From: Agapanthus africanus
Lineage: Eukaryota; Streptophyta; Magnoliopsida; Asparagales; Amaryllidaceae
NCBI GenBank assembly: GCA_030015575.1
Contig: JASDDO010000026.1
Location: 188,443,739-188,507,738 of the forward strand
DNA length: 64,000 nt
Reading direction: 5' to 3'
Part shown: positions 36,921 through 49,071 of the stretch, in pieces
How positions within the stretch are numbered: position 1 is the first letter of the stretch
How the letters are laid out: every line of letters begins with the position of its first letter
The notes under the pieces: model-generated
Told to the model about the DNA's origin: nothing
Database searches by the model: none
Seen by the model: the letters and a program-made list of their open reading frames with translations, nothing else
Made by a program: the position numbers and the translations under genes

Positions 36921-37777
36921 GTAGGGTATACACATTCTAAATTTAAACTCAAAAATAGAAACTATTTTTCAGACTTATTCTTTTGTAAAGCTTTTAATAC
37001 TTTCCCTTCATCTTGACTTAACTCAAGAACTGAACTCAAGATAACCTAATTCTATAAAAAAAAAACCTGCAAGGACGTATAATTACTAATGTTAAATAGA
37101 AGGTGTGTTATTTTTAGGGTTTTCAATACTTAAGCCTATGATTTAGTTATTTCTAACGTATCAACTAAACTTTCGTAATCAAAATCTAAGTTACCCTATT
37201 AGCTAACTTGACGACAAAGTTTTTATATTTTGTAAAAAATTTCGATTTTTATGGGTTTTTAAAATAATTATGCAAATGCAAAATATACACATGAATGCGA
37301 ATGAAGAAAGCTTACCGAGCATACCCCCAAACTTAAACATGACAGTTCCCTCACTGTCAGGCTACACCAAGAGGGTCAAAATTGTCGGCGCTCATATGTT
37401 TATTTTGTTTTGTATTTTTTATTTTATACAAAACAAAAAGCAAACTAAAAATATATATACACAAAAAGGCCCCCCCCCCAAACTTAAGTGAAACAGTGTT
37501 TCCACTGGTTAAGCACTCTTTCTTTTGTTGGATACGGTCTCGGTATATGATGAGAAGAATGGCGGAAAGGTGAAAGAAATGGAGTATGAAATTAAGGGTG
37601 AAAATGAAGTGAATAAATTAGTACAATTAGTAATGACCGATGTGTAAAAAGTGATTGCACTAATTTATTAACCCGTCGAGAAATGTGGTCAAATCCTTCA
37701 AGATTCGTGAGAAAACATGGGCAGATCGAACTTGGTAAACCAGACAAAAGAAATGATGGTGATACGGTTTCTTGCGA
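36921..37777 (-). other. Y 3' non-coding region, proximal part
   Basis: It continues from 25206 after the W insertion. It holds the two internal PPT-like tracts (about 37470-37487 and 37323-37337 on the - strand) and the GACAGT...ACTGTC hairpin (about 37341-37360) in the same order as X. Confidence 0.75.
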
Positions 37778-38947
37778 GGTCGGAACGATGGGAAGGATGA
37801 AGGGGAGTGATTGAGGAAGGGTATCAGTTAAAGGTTCAGGAGGGTGTACACATTCAATGAAAGGGATAGGATGAATTGGAAAATCCCACTAATCAAGTAA
37901 AACTGGTTCATCCTCAAAAGTCTCCTCAAAATTCAGCATATCCATGCATTTATCATCAATATCAAGACGCATATGGAGTTCCGGAAAATAGTTATTGACT
38001 CGGGATGATGTCCACATGGAAGTGAAAGGACATGATGAATTAGAGAGACAAACTAATCCAAAGCTGTGGGTTCATCATCCAAAATATTCCCAGCGTCAAT
38101 ATCCTCAATCAAGTGAAAATCAAATTTCTTAGACACCTCATCAAAAGCATGGATTTTTTTCAAATGTGGTTCTAAGATGGAGGTGTAGAGGTCAAAAGGT
38201 TTAGGATTGGTTTCACTTAGAATGGACCCTTCACAATCTGGTAAATCAAACACTACAAAGTCGCAGAACTCATTAACGGTTCTATCTTCAATCGGTGAAT
38301 CGTTTGGGTCACTCGATAGACATTCAAAACCGGAGTTGTGGGATTAAATTTGCAATGGGTAGTTTTGATTTGGAAGGATGTACAGCTCACTCTCACTACT
38401 CAAATTCTCAGCCTGTCCTATCGCCTCATTATACATTGGAAAATTTGGAGCTCATTGGAAACTAGCTACCGATTCCTTAGGTTGTATGAGGGCGGCCATG
38501 GACGCATTCAAATTCATCATCTGTTGGTATAGCGCTACCCGAAAATCATCCAATGACTGTTGCAGACTAGACATAGGTTGTGAAGGAGTTTCAGTAAAAG
38601 ATTCAAACTTGTTTGGATACTGGGAACTCCCAAAAGGCTGTTCATAAGCAATGTCTATGGAAGGTGTAAATGTCGGGTAGGACTGGTAGGAATCGAATGG
38701 TTGGACAGAAGTGGGATCAACATTTGGATAAGAAGGTGAATAGAATTGTTGATCCAAAGAATTGGAAGTGGTAAAAGGAGTGCAAGATCGGCGACGAGAT
38801 TGTTCAATACGTCCAGCAATAGACATAGGTCTTGGAGTTACAACAGGACTCTCAAAAGGAGTATCAACGTAAGAATGTGGGTAGGTTGAAACGGTTGATA
38901 CAAAGTTGATTGCGGGGTTCAGTTGTTCATCCAAGACGTGTCTATCT
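37778..38947 (-). pseudogene. Y internal ORF, 3' portion (unknown protein)
   Basis: This is the counterpart of X 18570-19706. The 38934-38452 frame covers the Pro/Ser/Tyr-rich part and the S-L-Q-Q-S-L-D-D-F stretch; about 90 codons align with X without an indel. Below 38452 the frame is broken by stops and indels, with a further in-frame piece at 38253-38053 in the acidic region. The TAG that ends the X frame is TCG here (37777-37775). Element U (38948-48938) separates it from its start at 49071. No domain is recognised. It is not functional, but it shows the ORF is a family feature, not a chance frame in X. Confidence 0.65.
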
Positions 38948-41077
38948 TGTTGGAGATAGTGCCCTCAGAGTCAATTATTGGATCACAGGCACGTGATTGC
39001 AATGATTGAGGGATGACCTATACCGGTAGGACAGTCTTACTCAAGATGATAGTATGCTATCTGGTTTATCTTTATCATCGTGTACTGCTTTATGTATCAT
39101 TACTGATCACTATTGCACGTTGATAGAGCCCCTAGGATTCTTTCTTGACTACCAGCAGTATGAGGGCGATCATATACGTGGAAACTGGGGTCTATAAGCA
39201 CATCCTTAAAAGGTCCCTAGTCGTGGGAGTTTCGAGACAGGGCATCGATACTCCAGAGTAGACTAGTGTATACAGTCGAGACCCCGACGAGGGGCGGTGG
39301 CCGGTCTCATAAGCCACTGATGTCAGTTGGTTCACCTAAGATGTATACAGGTGCTCATTGGGTTATGAGTACACTGGACAGGACTCGCCGGGAACATGCT
39401 AGTTGGTCTTATACCTGACGTCAGATAGCAGTTCCCTGATGACATGTTTACAGGTTAGTTCATCGACCTGAGATCGTCATTTGTCTCGTGTGAGTTCCCG
39501 CTGCGCTTTGATTACTACCATACCACGCTCAAAGGAGTTGTGCCAACAGATTTTAGTTGGGTATAGTCCCGAGCCACATGGAGGCAGTGAGCGGATCTGC
39601 AGGGGTTCGTCTCTCCCGGTATTGCTGGTGAGGTCGTGTTGTATCTAGGAGGGCCATTACACAAATCACTCGGCCGAGGCAGGAGATTTACTGGTAGGTA
39701 TTCCAGTAGTATCTCAGGGTGTTCTGAAATACACCCCGACACGACTTGCACCGCTTTTAGGGGTCTGACTTTTACCAACCCCCTAGGCCCGCCATGCGAT
39801 GCTCATAGACAAACGGACCGGACTGTACGGATATTGTCACTGACAGGCTCAGTAGGATGTCAGGATGAGTTCGCTCATCGACGTCCCTTTAGGTCAATAC
39901 CTGGTAGCCCGTTACGTATAGACTAATACCTCTGACGTGCTAGTGGTTAAATCCACAACCAAAGTATTGACGAGTCTTTAGAGTCCCCCACAGACCGGTT
40001 TCTCAAGTTTCGGGCGAAACGCTGTAGAGGCCGTATGGAGATATGGCAGGGTTTGATCAGATACGTGCAGTATTGCACGGATCGTGATCGGACGGATAAT
40101 ACTAGCGGGCTTTGTTTTAAGCCAGATCCTAGTATTGTACAGTGTAGATTTTGTCTATTTGCATTTGTGTTCAGTGGGAATACAAATGCGGGTATGTATA
40201 TACAGTCGCGGGGTTTTCCTGTAATTTATTACGGGATCAGTTTTCTGAAGTTGCCAGTTTGTATTCCGTTCCGGCCAGTTTTCCTTTTTTCCTTCGCGGC
40301 CAGATTTTTCCGTTGGAGAGGGCTAATTTGCAAGTTTGCAAATTAGCTAAGTGGAGGGGTTTGTTTGTAAATGAGGATTATGATGGGTTAAGAATCTTTG
40401 CTTTTTCATGATGGTTTTTCATTTATGAGATTCTTTTTCCATCAATTCTTTTGCATTAATGTGAAGGGATTTGTATATGACTTTGGATATGAAAGAGTGT
40501 GACCTTTTTCTTCTCATATTCATTCCTTTTTCTCCCCTTGCTTGATGCTTGAAAATTCCTCCACCATTTTGAGAGGCCGGCCACTTCTAGGGAGAGAGGG
40601 AGAGATTCTTTTTTAGTGTGGGAAAAATATCATATCACTCTATGCTTGCTACAAAAATCCCAAGTTCATTTTCCATTGTTGTTTCCTCCATCAAAAGGCA
40701 ACTTCAAACCCCAAGAGACAAAGCCTTCTACATTTCATCTACAGCGTTTCTTGGGCACGTCGGCTCGCCAACTTCATGCCCGAGTTGCCTCGGTCCAGAT
40801 GTGGGAGCCCGTAAAAGAACCCGGCGATGTGGTGCCCATTCCGTCGAGGAGATGAAGACCGGAGGTTCCGCAAAGAGAACGGAGTGGAGGCCGAAGACCG
40901 AAGGACACGGATCGCTCGGTATAGCTCTCTACCTCATTTTCTAGTTTGCTAGAGTTAGGTTAATGGCCCGATCCGGGATTTTAGTGCGCGGTGGTGCCAG
41001 TTTCTAGTTTTTAGAAAAAGTTTCGTTTCCGCATTCCGGTGTCGAATTGACGGCCGGGGCACCGCCGTGCACTTACA
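38948..41077 (+). repeat. Element U 5' LTR
   Basis: It starts TGTTGGAGATAGTGCCC and ends GTGCACTTACA. It contains the GGGCATCGATACTCC core near 39242. ORFs of 60-108 codons within it (for example 40618-40944) recur in the 3' LTR and have no known domain. Confidence 0.94.
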
Positions 41078-41078
41078 T

Positions 41079-41090
41079 TGGTATCAGAGC
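41079..41090 (+). other. U primer binding site, tRNA-Met
   Basis: TGGTATCAGAGC, one base after the LTR end; complementary to the initiator tRNA-Met 3' end. Confidence 0.95.
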
Positions 41091-41286
41091 CATGCCATTA
41101 ACCTAGTCTAACTTGCTCTAATGTGTTTACAAGTTCGATCGAACGGATTTTCCAAAAACCGCGTTTCCATGTCATACTTTCTGTCGAATTTTTCTGTTCT
41201 CTAAAAATTATTTGGTATATTGGAAAAATACGTGTAGGATTTTCTAGGAATTTATTGAGAATTTGGTCGGCTGATATTACTGTAGC

Positions 41287-41333
41287 GCGGAGGAACAACG
41301 GCCAAAACCACGTTTTGGCCACGGAACCGCCGC
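41287..41333. repeat. GC-rich inverted repeat in U leader
   Basis: A perfect 9-bp inner stem GGCCAAAAC/GTTTTGGCC around CAC, extended by partly paired GCGG...CCGC outer arms. It lies about 200 nt after the PBS. Confidence 0.8.
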
Positions 41334-42268
41334 CGTTTTGTGGCCAAACCGCACCAAATTTCTACAGTGGTTTACTGACATGGAAATAGGGTTTCTGGTA
41401 TATTTTTTTTAGGCCCAGATGTTTTTGAGTGCTATAGTTGTGCTTGGGGCCCACTTCGGGAAATTCAGTCGATTGAAAATTTTAAACATGTTAGTTCACA
41501 GTTTTTACAATATATCTGCGACCGTGAATGTCACTTGATCGGTAAATCCTGTCTATCTGCTATAGCCTTTTTAGACGGATTTGCGAACGTGACATTCACG
41601 TTGATGTTCTGTGTTGTGCTGTGATGTTGCGGATTGGTCGTGGGGGATAGCCTGGATGCAATGGTTGTACAGTTTGGTTTATTATATACATTTGATATTG
41701 CGGGGCGAGCGTTCGACATGTGGACTGCCGTCACTGCCTGTTTGTATATTATTCTTTTGGGGCACGATCGGGCTGAGGTCAGTGTACCCGTTGTATATAT
41801 TTTACTTTCTGTACTAGGATTACCCCGCGGAGGGGTGCACGGATAGCCGGGTTCTAGAGGGCAACGGGCCCGCATCTCATGGCTTTGAGACAGAGGAGGC
41901 TTTACTCTAGAATTTGCAGGCTATTCGCCGCACTCATAGGGGGTACAGGTTGACCCAGGAGGGGTGCCCAAGTTACCGGATTCCATGAAGTGCTGGGTGG
42001 TCCATTCACGTTGCTGAAGGGGGCTGCCTCGCTTCAGGTTTTGGCGGGTAACTTGCCGCGCCCGTAGGGGTCTAGGATTTCATTGCACAGGCTATCCACA
42101 CGACCAGGGGAATGTCGGATTTCAGTAGCGGCTTTATGAAACCCGGGGATCCCAGATATCTGTATTGTTCTATGCTGCTTATTACATTTCTATGATGTTT
42201 CATTTTATCACGCCTTGAGCGAATATTATATATTGATATATATACTAGTAGATGTTGTATATGTTTTG

Positions 42269-42351
42269 CATCCGCGCTAGTCCAGTCCCCGCTCTGTCGT
42301 TAGTTAAGTAACCTAACAGGTGATGACGGGACACAGTGGCGAATGCGGATG
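42269..42351 (+). other. Conserved leader block, possible structured RNA (U)
   Basis: CATCCGC (42269) and GCGGATG (42345) can close a 7-bp stem around about 70 nt, with an inner GTTAG/CTAAC pair. It is shared with V and, more loosely, Z. Confidence 0.55.
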
Positions 42352-42875
42352 GCATATACATACATCATTATTTTCGTTCTTTGTGGTGCGATCAATTGAT
42401 GGGACTGCGTTGATTCGGATCAATGCAAGCTAAACAAACCTATTCTGATGTTGTTGGAATATTTTTTTCAAAAAGCTGTTAATGCAAGGACGTTCTCTTT
42501 TGTTTTGCACAGTGGTATTCTGTTATGAATATCCAGCACCTCAGTCGACGAGGCAAGGGCCGAGATCCCTTCACCGGGAGTGACCCCTTGGACAGAAGTT
42601 TGCATCAGGGCAATAACTTCACTATAGCCGATTACTTTTTCCTTGTATCGTGGTATTCAGTTGGAATATCCTGCACCTCATTCTATGGGGAAAGAGCCGA
42701 GATCCCTTCACCGGGAGTGACCTCTTTAGCAAAGGTTTTTCGCCACTATATTTTTATAAAGCTATCCGGTTCCTTCAACGATATCAAGTTCATTACGTTA
42801 AAGGTTTTCGCCAGAAACCATTCGTAGCCCTCCGTCGTTTCATATGGATAGTCAATAGTATTCAAGCTGTGTATG

Positions 42876-43069
42876 TTGGCCAAAGTCAAGGCACAGTGAT
42901 TGGTAGCTATTGGGTATTCATATACAGCATAGATAGATGCGTTGGTTTGGGACAGTCATACTGCCATGTTGGACAAAGTCAAGGGTAAGTACGGGTGGGT
43001 TCAAATTAACCTGGAGAATGACGGGTAGAACTTGACATGTGACTTATGATATGTTGGCCAAATTCATGG
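42876..43069 (+). repeat. Three-copy 16-nt leader repeat (U version)
   Basis: TTGGCCAAAGTCAAGG (42876), TTGGACAAAGTCAAGG (42969) and TTGGCCAAATTCATGG (43054), spaced 93 and 85 nt, the same spacing as V. Confidence 0.88.
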
Positions 43070-43439
43070 TCATAAGAGCATGGGGCAAAAAATCACATCG
43101 GGAGTTTCTAAAGAAACTGAAACTTTCCAGATATGCGCATACCTTCTGGAGTATGATAACATGAGCGGATTCCGTCATGTTATCATGCGATGATAGTTGG
43201 ATCCCGATTCCCACTGATGTGTTGGTTTACTCCTCGGGTGATCCCGACTAATTCTTCTTTCAGGTTTGGAGGAGAATTTGACGTTACAGTGGGAGGTTTC
43301 CTGATTAGATAAAGTGATAACCATTCTGATCTAGGTTAGAGTGCACGCTGAGTGTTTCTTTTCTCTCTCTCTTTGGAAGCAACCATGACCCGGCCCTAGA
43401 CTATGACTCAGTGACCAAGTTGACCGAACCTTCTTAAAC

Positions 43440-44250
43440 ACTGACTTTTGGATTGTCAGAGTTGCAAACCTCATTGCCACTCCTACTTTTACCCTTTTCT
43501 CCAGGACACCCCGTATTACTATGAACGTCCACTTCCATTGGACAAAACCATCGTATGGTTATATACGAACTCGAAGGAATTTATTCGAGGATGGTTTCCT
43601 GTTCTGGAGAAAACGAATAGGACTATTCAGTTGTCTTTTCTTTTTACCTTCTCTCAGGTTGCGAGTACTCCTTGGTTTAGGAGATAGTACACCTATTACG
43701 CAAATTAGATAGTCTTCTTCCAAACCATAGGCTGGTGCCGAACGGTGGGGAATGAAGAAAACCAGTTAGCATAACGATGGTGTACAAAAGGTATTAAGTA
43801 AAGACATATCAAGGGATTAGTAAGAGGGCAAAGTAAATTGCGACTGCTATTCACGTCCAAACCAAGTATTTCTTCACCAATCCTAAATCACCTTTGTATT
43901 TCTCCAGGACACTCCATATCACTATGAAGATCCACAGTTTATTGGATACTCCATTGTATGGTTATATACGAACTCGAAAGGAACTTGTTCCAGTTCGGGG
44001 ATGGAATCTGGTTCAGGAGAAATAGGAATAAGGTTTATTCGGTTGTCTTTTATCTTCACCTTCTCTCGCATTGCGAGTGCTCCTAGGATTAGGACAGTAC
44101 ACCCATTATGCTTATTGGATAGTCTTCTTCCAAACCATAGGCTGGTGCCGACCGGTAGGGAAGGAAGAAAACCATTAAGCGTAAAAGGGGTGTACAGAAG
44201 GTAATGACTAAAGACATATAAAGGGATTTGGAGAGATGGCAAAGAGATAT
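43440..44250 (+). repeat. Tandem duplication, about 400 bp, in place of gag
   Basis: Two copies (about 43440-43840 and 43845-44250) share CTCCAGGACAC, TATGGTTATATACGAACTCG, a CCTTCTCTC block and TCTTCCAAACCATAGGCTGG. They differ by substitutions and small indels. Frames of about 79 codons exist (43448-43687) but no gag motif is seen. The origin is unknown. Confidence 0.75.
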
Positions 44251-44499
44251 ATGGTTATAGTTGTGAACCTGATAATGGAAGAGGCATTACTAGGAATACC
44301 CGGATACCCCTACGAAACATTTCAATGTTTCAGTTTCACTGTGTATTGTTAAAAGAAAACTGATTTCCCAATTAGACACTTGCTCCAGGGTATATATTTA
44401 CCATGTTTGATTCTCATATCCGTATGGTTTTACAGATGATGAGTGGGAGTAAGTTATTGGGAATTAGGTGATCATCCTCATTATATCGGGATTCGTTGT

Positions 44500-46790
44500 A
44501 ATTGGTGATATTTGAGGAAGTCACCTGGGTTGTTTGCCGGACGGCAAATATTTTGTTTTGAATATCCGTTGTTATGCACCAATTTCAAATTGATGTATCT
44601 GTACGTCTATTTTTATAGAGTGAGATATACCTTTTTTTGAAATTATGTCTATGGCATTTACCTATATCAGTGAATGGTTAGGTAAGGAGCATTAAACAGC
44701 AGTGTAATTCTTCTTAACCATAAGTACAGTTTTCAACCTACGACACACAGGGAATGAGTTATTAGACTCAGAGGACTTATACAGAGTATTGTATATTATC
44801 CAGTGTCCATCAGGACAGAGGGGTTGGTACTCGCACTATATTCTGTTTACTTATGATTTCTCTAGTTCTTAGACAAGTGTTTCGTAGAAACACAAGGTCC
44901 AAGTTTTGAGAAGTTATAGGTATAAGAATAGAGTAGAGAACCGGGTATTGCAAGTATCAGGATTTTTCAAGATGATCGAAGATGTAGATACTTGTGTATA
45001 GTATTCAGTTGATAGTAATGATTAAGAGAACTTGCTTCTCTTTCATGTTACTCATAATTGGAAGCATTACTAAGTTGAGTAATGCTGATCGGTCTCTCTC
45101 CATTTAGTTGACATGCACTGGAGACAGCTGCATGATTTGAATCTGGTTCAATTAAATCAGTGCCTCTGTTTCTGTATTGGATATAGAACAGTTCATATCT
45201 TAACGATGTTAAGGTACGGGGAGTTGTCCAGCTTATGCTTAAAACCAGACTCTGGATAACTCAAGGCATGTTTCTGTAATGGCTATTTGTGGGTTGACCC
45301 AGGCTATGACGAGGGTTGTCTTTCTACCATCTGGAAGATCAATAGTGATATTGTTCTAGACTCGCCACAATTTTAATAAAAATGGATTTTTTCGGAAAAC
45401 AGTAGTGGGAGTATGGTAGAACTGGAAGTGATTCCAGAACCGCAAACGATTACTGAAAATTTGATAAGAACCTAAAGATTCAATCTGGTTTGACATTCCA
45501 TTGGCCACTCCACAGATATGGTGGGTAACCTCAGGCGCTCGAGAGGTACTTCGGTATGCTCAAGGACGGTGGCAGGGAGGTTCTTGTTTACCCAGACTTG
45601 CCATTGCTGTTGTTCCAGACTGTGAGACCCGGCAGGAGGATGAGTATAGCGTCATTCTAAACTAGCTTTAGAAGTGCACGAGTATATGACTCTGCAAGAG
45701 GGTTGTCGTAGTCAGTGGGAGCAGCAAAAGCATGGTGGACAAGTGGCTTATGTTTATTTATAGACTAAAGCAAATATAGCGGAGATAGATCATCTATTTC
45801 TGATGTGACAGTCATAGGTTTGACTTCATTAGAATTGGGGATGGATCTGTTAAGAAGGTAGTAAGGTGTGATGTCCTGGTATTTGGATGACATACACAGA
45901 GTAGGAAGTGAAATTCCTATACTACAATCGGTTATATTTTGGTTGTCACACAGTGGTTTCTCCACATAGGAATTGGATATTATATCAGACATTCCGGTTA
46001 CTAGATCTATGGTTTTAGATCTAGATTTAGGAAGTGTCCCAATCTGGGTACTTAGATAGCATTCTAAATGTATTTTAGAATGGATGACTCCTGATACGGT
46101 AGTGTACCTGCAGGTGATGGAGTCACCCTCTCTAAAGGAGTCTTACAAACTAAAGGGGAGAGGGATGTGCATGATTGGCAGATCACTTGCTTAGGCAATT
46201 GAGTCAATCGTGAGATGTCAAGTACCACACCAGATGTTTTTGCACTAGATGCAATAAGTTGATATTTATCCAATCCTGGAGAAACATTAGGAAGCAGCTT
46301 TAGAAAATAAGTGCGTGTTCTAGGGATTTGATAATGGCAGCCTCCTTTAGGAGACGGTTATCATTCCTGGCATCCAAAGTGACCTGGATGACAGAGTGGC
46401 TGTCAGAGTTATAGTTTTCCCTCTGACGAGGGGCAGTATTTTGGACAGGTGGTCCAGGAGGATACTGAGGGAGGCATGGCGCAGGACACTGATTAAGTTC
46501 AGTCGACGATACAGTCTTAGAAGTTTGGATTTGGAGTTCACTTATGAACTAGGTCCCATCAGACATCCAAACATATTCTAAGACAGGTATTGCTCATTTC
46601 GGGAGATGGGTTTCTCTGCGAACTTGAGATAAAGAGAGACATAGAAAGAAACATTACAGCGGATCCACTCACTGAGGCTATTCCTCGAACGCAATAGTTT
46701 CGCAAACGAGCTTTGTGAGACTGACTAGTAGAGGAGTTGGGTGTTCGGTATCACACGGGCTGTGAGTATGCGACATCGCAATAATTAGCC
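44500..46790 (+). pseudogene. U pol relic: integrase, reverse transcriptase, RNase H
   Basis: Short matches to the V polyprotein appear in order but in changing frames. A pre-integrase piece is near 44560. An integrase core piece (Y-S-Y-F...F-T-Y-D-F, K-H-K, Y-K-N-R-V-E-N) is near 44835-44940. The integrase C-terminal region is near 45180-45450, and a reverse transcriptase piece near 45720. A Y-L-D-D equivalent of the Y-V-D-D active site is near 45880, and the RNase H end (A-D-P-L-T-E-A) near 46655. Stops, indels and gaps occur every few tens of codons, so no ORF exceeds about 75 codons. The product would have copied and inserted the element; nothing functional remains. This decay is far greater than the LTR divergence. 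Confidence 0.75.
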
Positions 46791-46797
46791 TTGAGTT

Positions 46798-46809
46798 CAA
46801 GGGGGAGAT
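46798..46809 (+). other. U polypurine tract
   Basis: CAAGGGGGAGAT directly before the 3' LTR. Confidence 0.85.
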
Positions 46810-48938
46810 TGTTGGAGATAGTGCCCTCAGAGTCAATTATTGGATCACAGGCACGTGATTGCAATGATTGAGGAAGTACCTATACCGGTAGGACAACCTT
46901 ACTCAAGATGATAGTATGCTATCTGGTTTATCTTTATCATCGTGTACTGCTTTAGGTGACATTACTGATCACTATTGCATGTTGATAGAGCTCCTAGGAT
47001 TCTTGCTTGACTACCAGCAGCATGAGGGTGATCATATACGTAGGAGCTGGGGTCTATAAGCACATCCTTAAAAGGTTCCTAGTCGTGTGAGTTTCGAGAC
47101 AGGGCATCGATACTCCAGAGTAGACTAATGTATACAGTCGAGACCCCGACGATGGGCGGTGGCCGGTCTCACAAGACACTGGGGTCAGTTGGTTCACCTA
47201 AGATGTATACAGGTGCTCATTGGGTTATGAGTACACTGGACAGGACTCGCCGGGAACATGCTAGTTGGTCTTATACCTGACGTCAGATAGCAGTTCCCTG
47301 GTGACATGAGTACAGGTTAGTTCATCAACCTGAGATCGTCATTTGTCTCGTGTGAGTTCCCACTGTGCTTTGATTACCACCCTACCACGCACAAAGGAGT
47401 TATGCAAACAGTTTTTAGTTAGGTACAGTCCCGAGCCACATGGAGGCAGTGAGCTGATCTGCAGGGGTTCGTCTCTCCCGGTATTGGGGATGAGGTTGCG
47501 CTGTATCTAGGAGAGCCATTACACAAAGCCCTCGGCCGAGGCAGGAGATTTATTGGTAGGCATTCCAGTAGTATCTTAGGGTGTTCTGGGCTACACTCCG
47601 ACACGACTTGTACCGCTTTTAGGTGTCTGACTTTTACCAACCCCCTAGGCCCGCCATGCGATGCTCATAGACAAACGGACCGGACTGTACAGATATTGTC
47701 ACTGACAAGCTCGGTAGGGTGTCAGGATGAGTTCGCTCATCGACGTCCCTTTAGGTCAATACCTGGTAGCCTGTTGCGTATAGGCTAATACCTCCGGCGT
47801 GCTAGTGGTTAAATCCACAACCAAAGTATTGACGAGTCTTTAGAGTCCCCCACAGACCGGTTTCTCAAGTTTCGGGCGAAACGCTGTAGAGGCTGTATGG
47901 AGATATGGCAGGGTTCGATCAGATACGTGCGGTATTGCATGGATCGTGATCGGACGGATAATACTAGCGGGCTTTGTTTTAAGCCAGATCCTAGTATTGT
48001 ACAGTGTAGATTTTGTCTATTTGCATTTGTGTTCAGTGGGAATACAAATGCGGGTATGTATATACAGTCGCGGGGTTTTCCTGTAATTTATTACGGGATC
48101 AGTTTTCTGAAGTTGCCAGTTTGTATTCCGTTCCGGCCAGTTTTCCTTTGTTCCTTCGCGGCCGAATTTTTCCATTGGAGAGGGCTAATTTGCAAGTTTG
48201 CAAATTAGCTAAGTGGAGTTGTTTGTTTGTAAATGGGGATTATGATGGGTTATGCATCTTTACTTTTTCATGATGGTTTTTCATTTGTGAGATTCTTTTT
48301 CCATCAATTCTTTTGCATTAATATGAAGGGATTTGTATATGACTTTGGATATGAAAGAGTATGACCTTTTTCTTCTCTTATTCATTCCTTTTTCTCCCCT
48401 TGCTTGATGCTTGAAAATTCCTCCACAATTTTGAGAGGCCGGCCACTTCTAGGGAGAGAGGGAGAGATTCTTTTTGAGTGTGGGAAAAATATCATATCAT
48501 TCTATGCTTGCTACAAAAATCCCAAGTTCATTTTCCATTGTTGTTTCCTCCATCAAAAGGCAACTTCAAACCCCAAGAGACAAAGCCTTCTACACTTCAT
48601 CTACAGCTTTTCTTGGGCACGTCGGCTCGCCAACTTCGTGCCCGAGTTGCCTCGGTCCAGAGGTGGGAGCCCGTAAAAGAACCCGGCGATGTGGTGCCCG
48701 TTCCGTCGAGGAGATGAAGACCGGAGGTTCCGCAAGGAGAACGGAGTGGAAGCCGAAGACCGAAGGACACGGATCGCTCGGTATAGCTCTCTACCTCATT
48801 TTCTAGTTTGCTAGAGTTAGGTTAATGGCCCGATCCGGGATTTTAGTGCGCGGTGGTGCTGGTTTCTAGTTTTTAGAAAAGTTTCGTTTCCTCATTCCGG
48901 CGTCGGATTGACCGCCGGGGCACCGCCGTGCACTTACA
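46810..48938 (+). repeat. Element U 3' LTR
   Basis: 2129 bp, same ends as the 5' LTR, followed by the TSD TATCT. Confidence 0.94.
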
Positions 48939-49071
48939 TATCTGATCTTTCAAAGAATGTTTGGGCATGGATGGATCGTTCGAAATTCGACTAAAATAAG
49001 AACTATAAGAAGTAATATCTGGTTATAGGTACCAAAGTTCGGCAAGTATTTTTTCTGGGTGGGGTACCCAT
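48939..49071 (-). pseudogene. Y internal ORF, 5' end (unknown protein)
   Basis: The start codon is at 49071-49069 (- strand), with the same M-G-T-P-P-R-K opening as X 18447. One extra base in an A run shortly after shifts the frame relative to X. It is cut at 48939 by element U; the rest of the ORF continues at 38942. No domain is recognised. Confidence 0.6.

Larger units (their letters stand above)
41091..43384 (+). other. U 5' leader with internal duplications
   Basis: Non-coding, and aligned with the V and Z leaders. Two modules are duplicated here: the GGGTGC...TAGGGGTCTAGG module (about 41826-41950 and 41955-42085), and a module carrying GAGATCCCTTCACCGGGAG (about 42561 and 42697, offset about 132 bp). 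A CT-rich tract and AG lie just before ATG at 43385. Confidence 0.75.
38948..48938 (+). mobile_element. Element U: Ty1/copia retrotransposon, decayed coding body
   Basis: TSD TATCT lies at 38943-38947 and 48939-48943. LTRs are 38948-41077 (2130 bp) and 46810-48938 (2129 bp), about 95-96% identical by eye. The PBS is 41079-41090 and the PPT 46798-46809. The 5.73-kb internal region has a leader like that of V and Z, a tandem duplication of unknown origin where gag should be, and a heavily decayed pol. It is inserted in the ORF of Y. Confidence 0.93.

Noticed and set aside
40035..40411. Overlapping ORFs of 86-108 codons in the U LTRs (also 40616-40944 and 47897-48806)
   Set aside because: They occur in both LTR copies because the LTR is duplicated; overlapping frames and lack of any family suggest chance.
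43448..43687. 79-codon ORF in the U tandem repeat as a possible captured gene
   Set aside because: The second repeat copy does not keep the frame over the same length and no homology is recognised; described as a repeat only.
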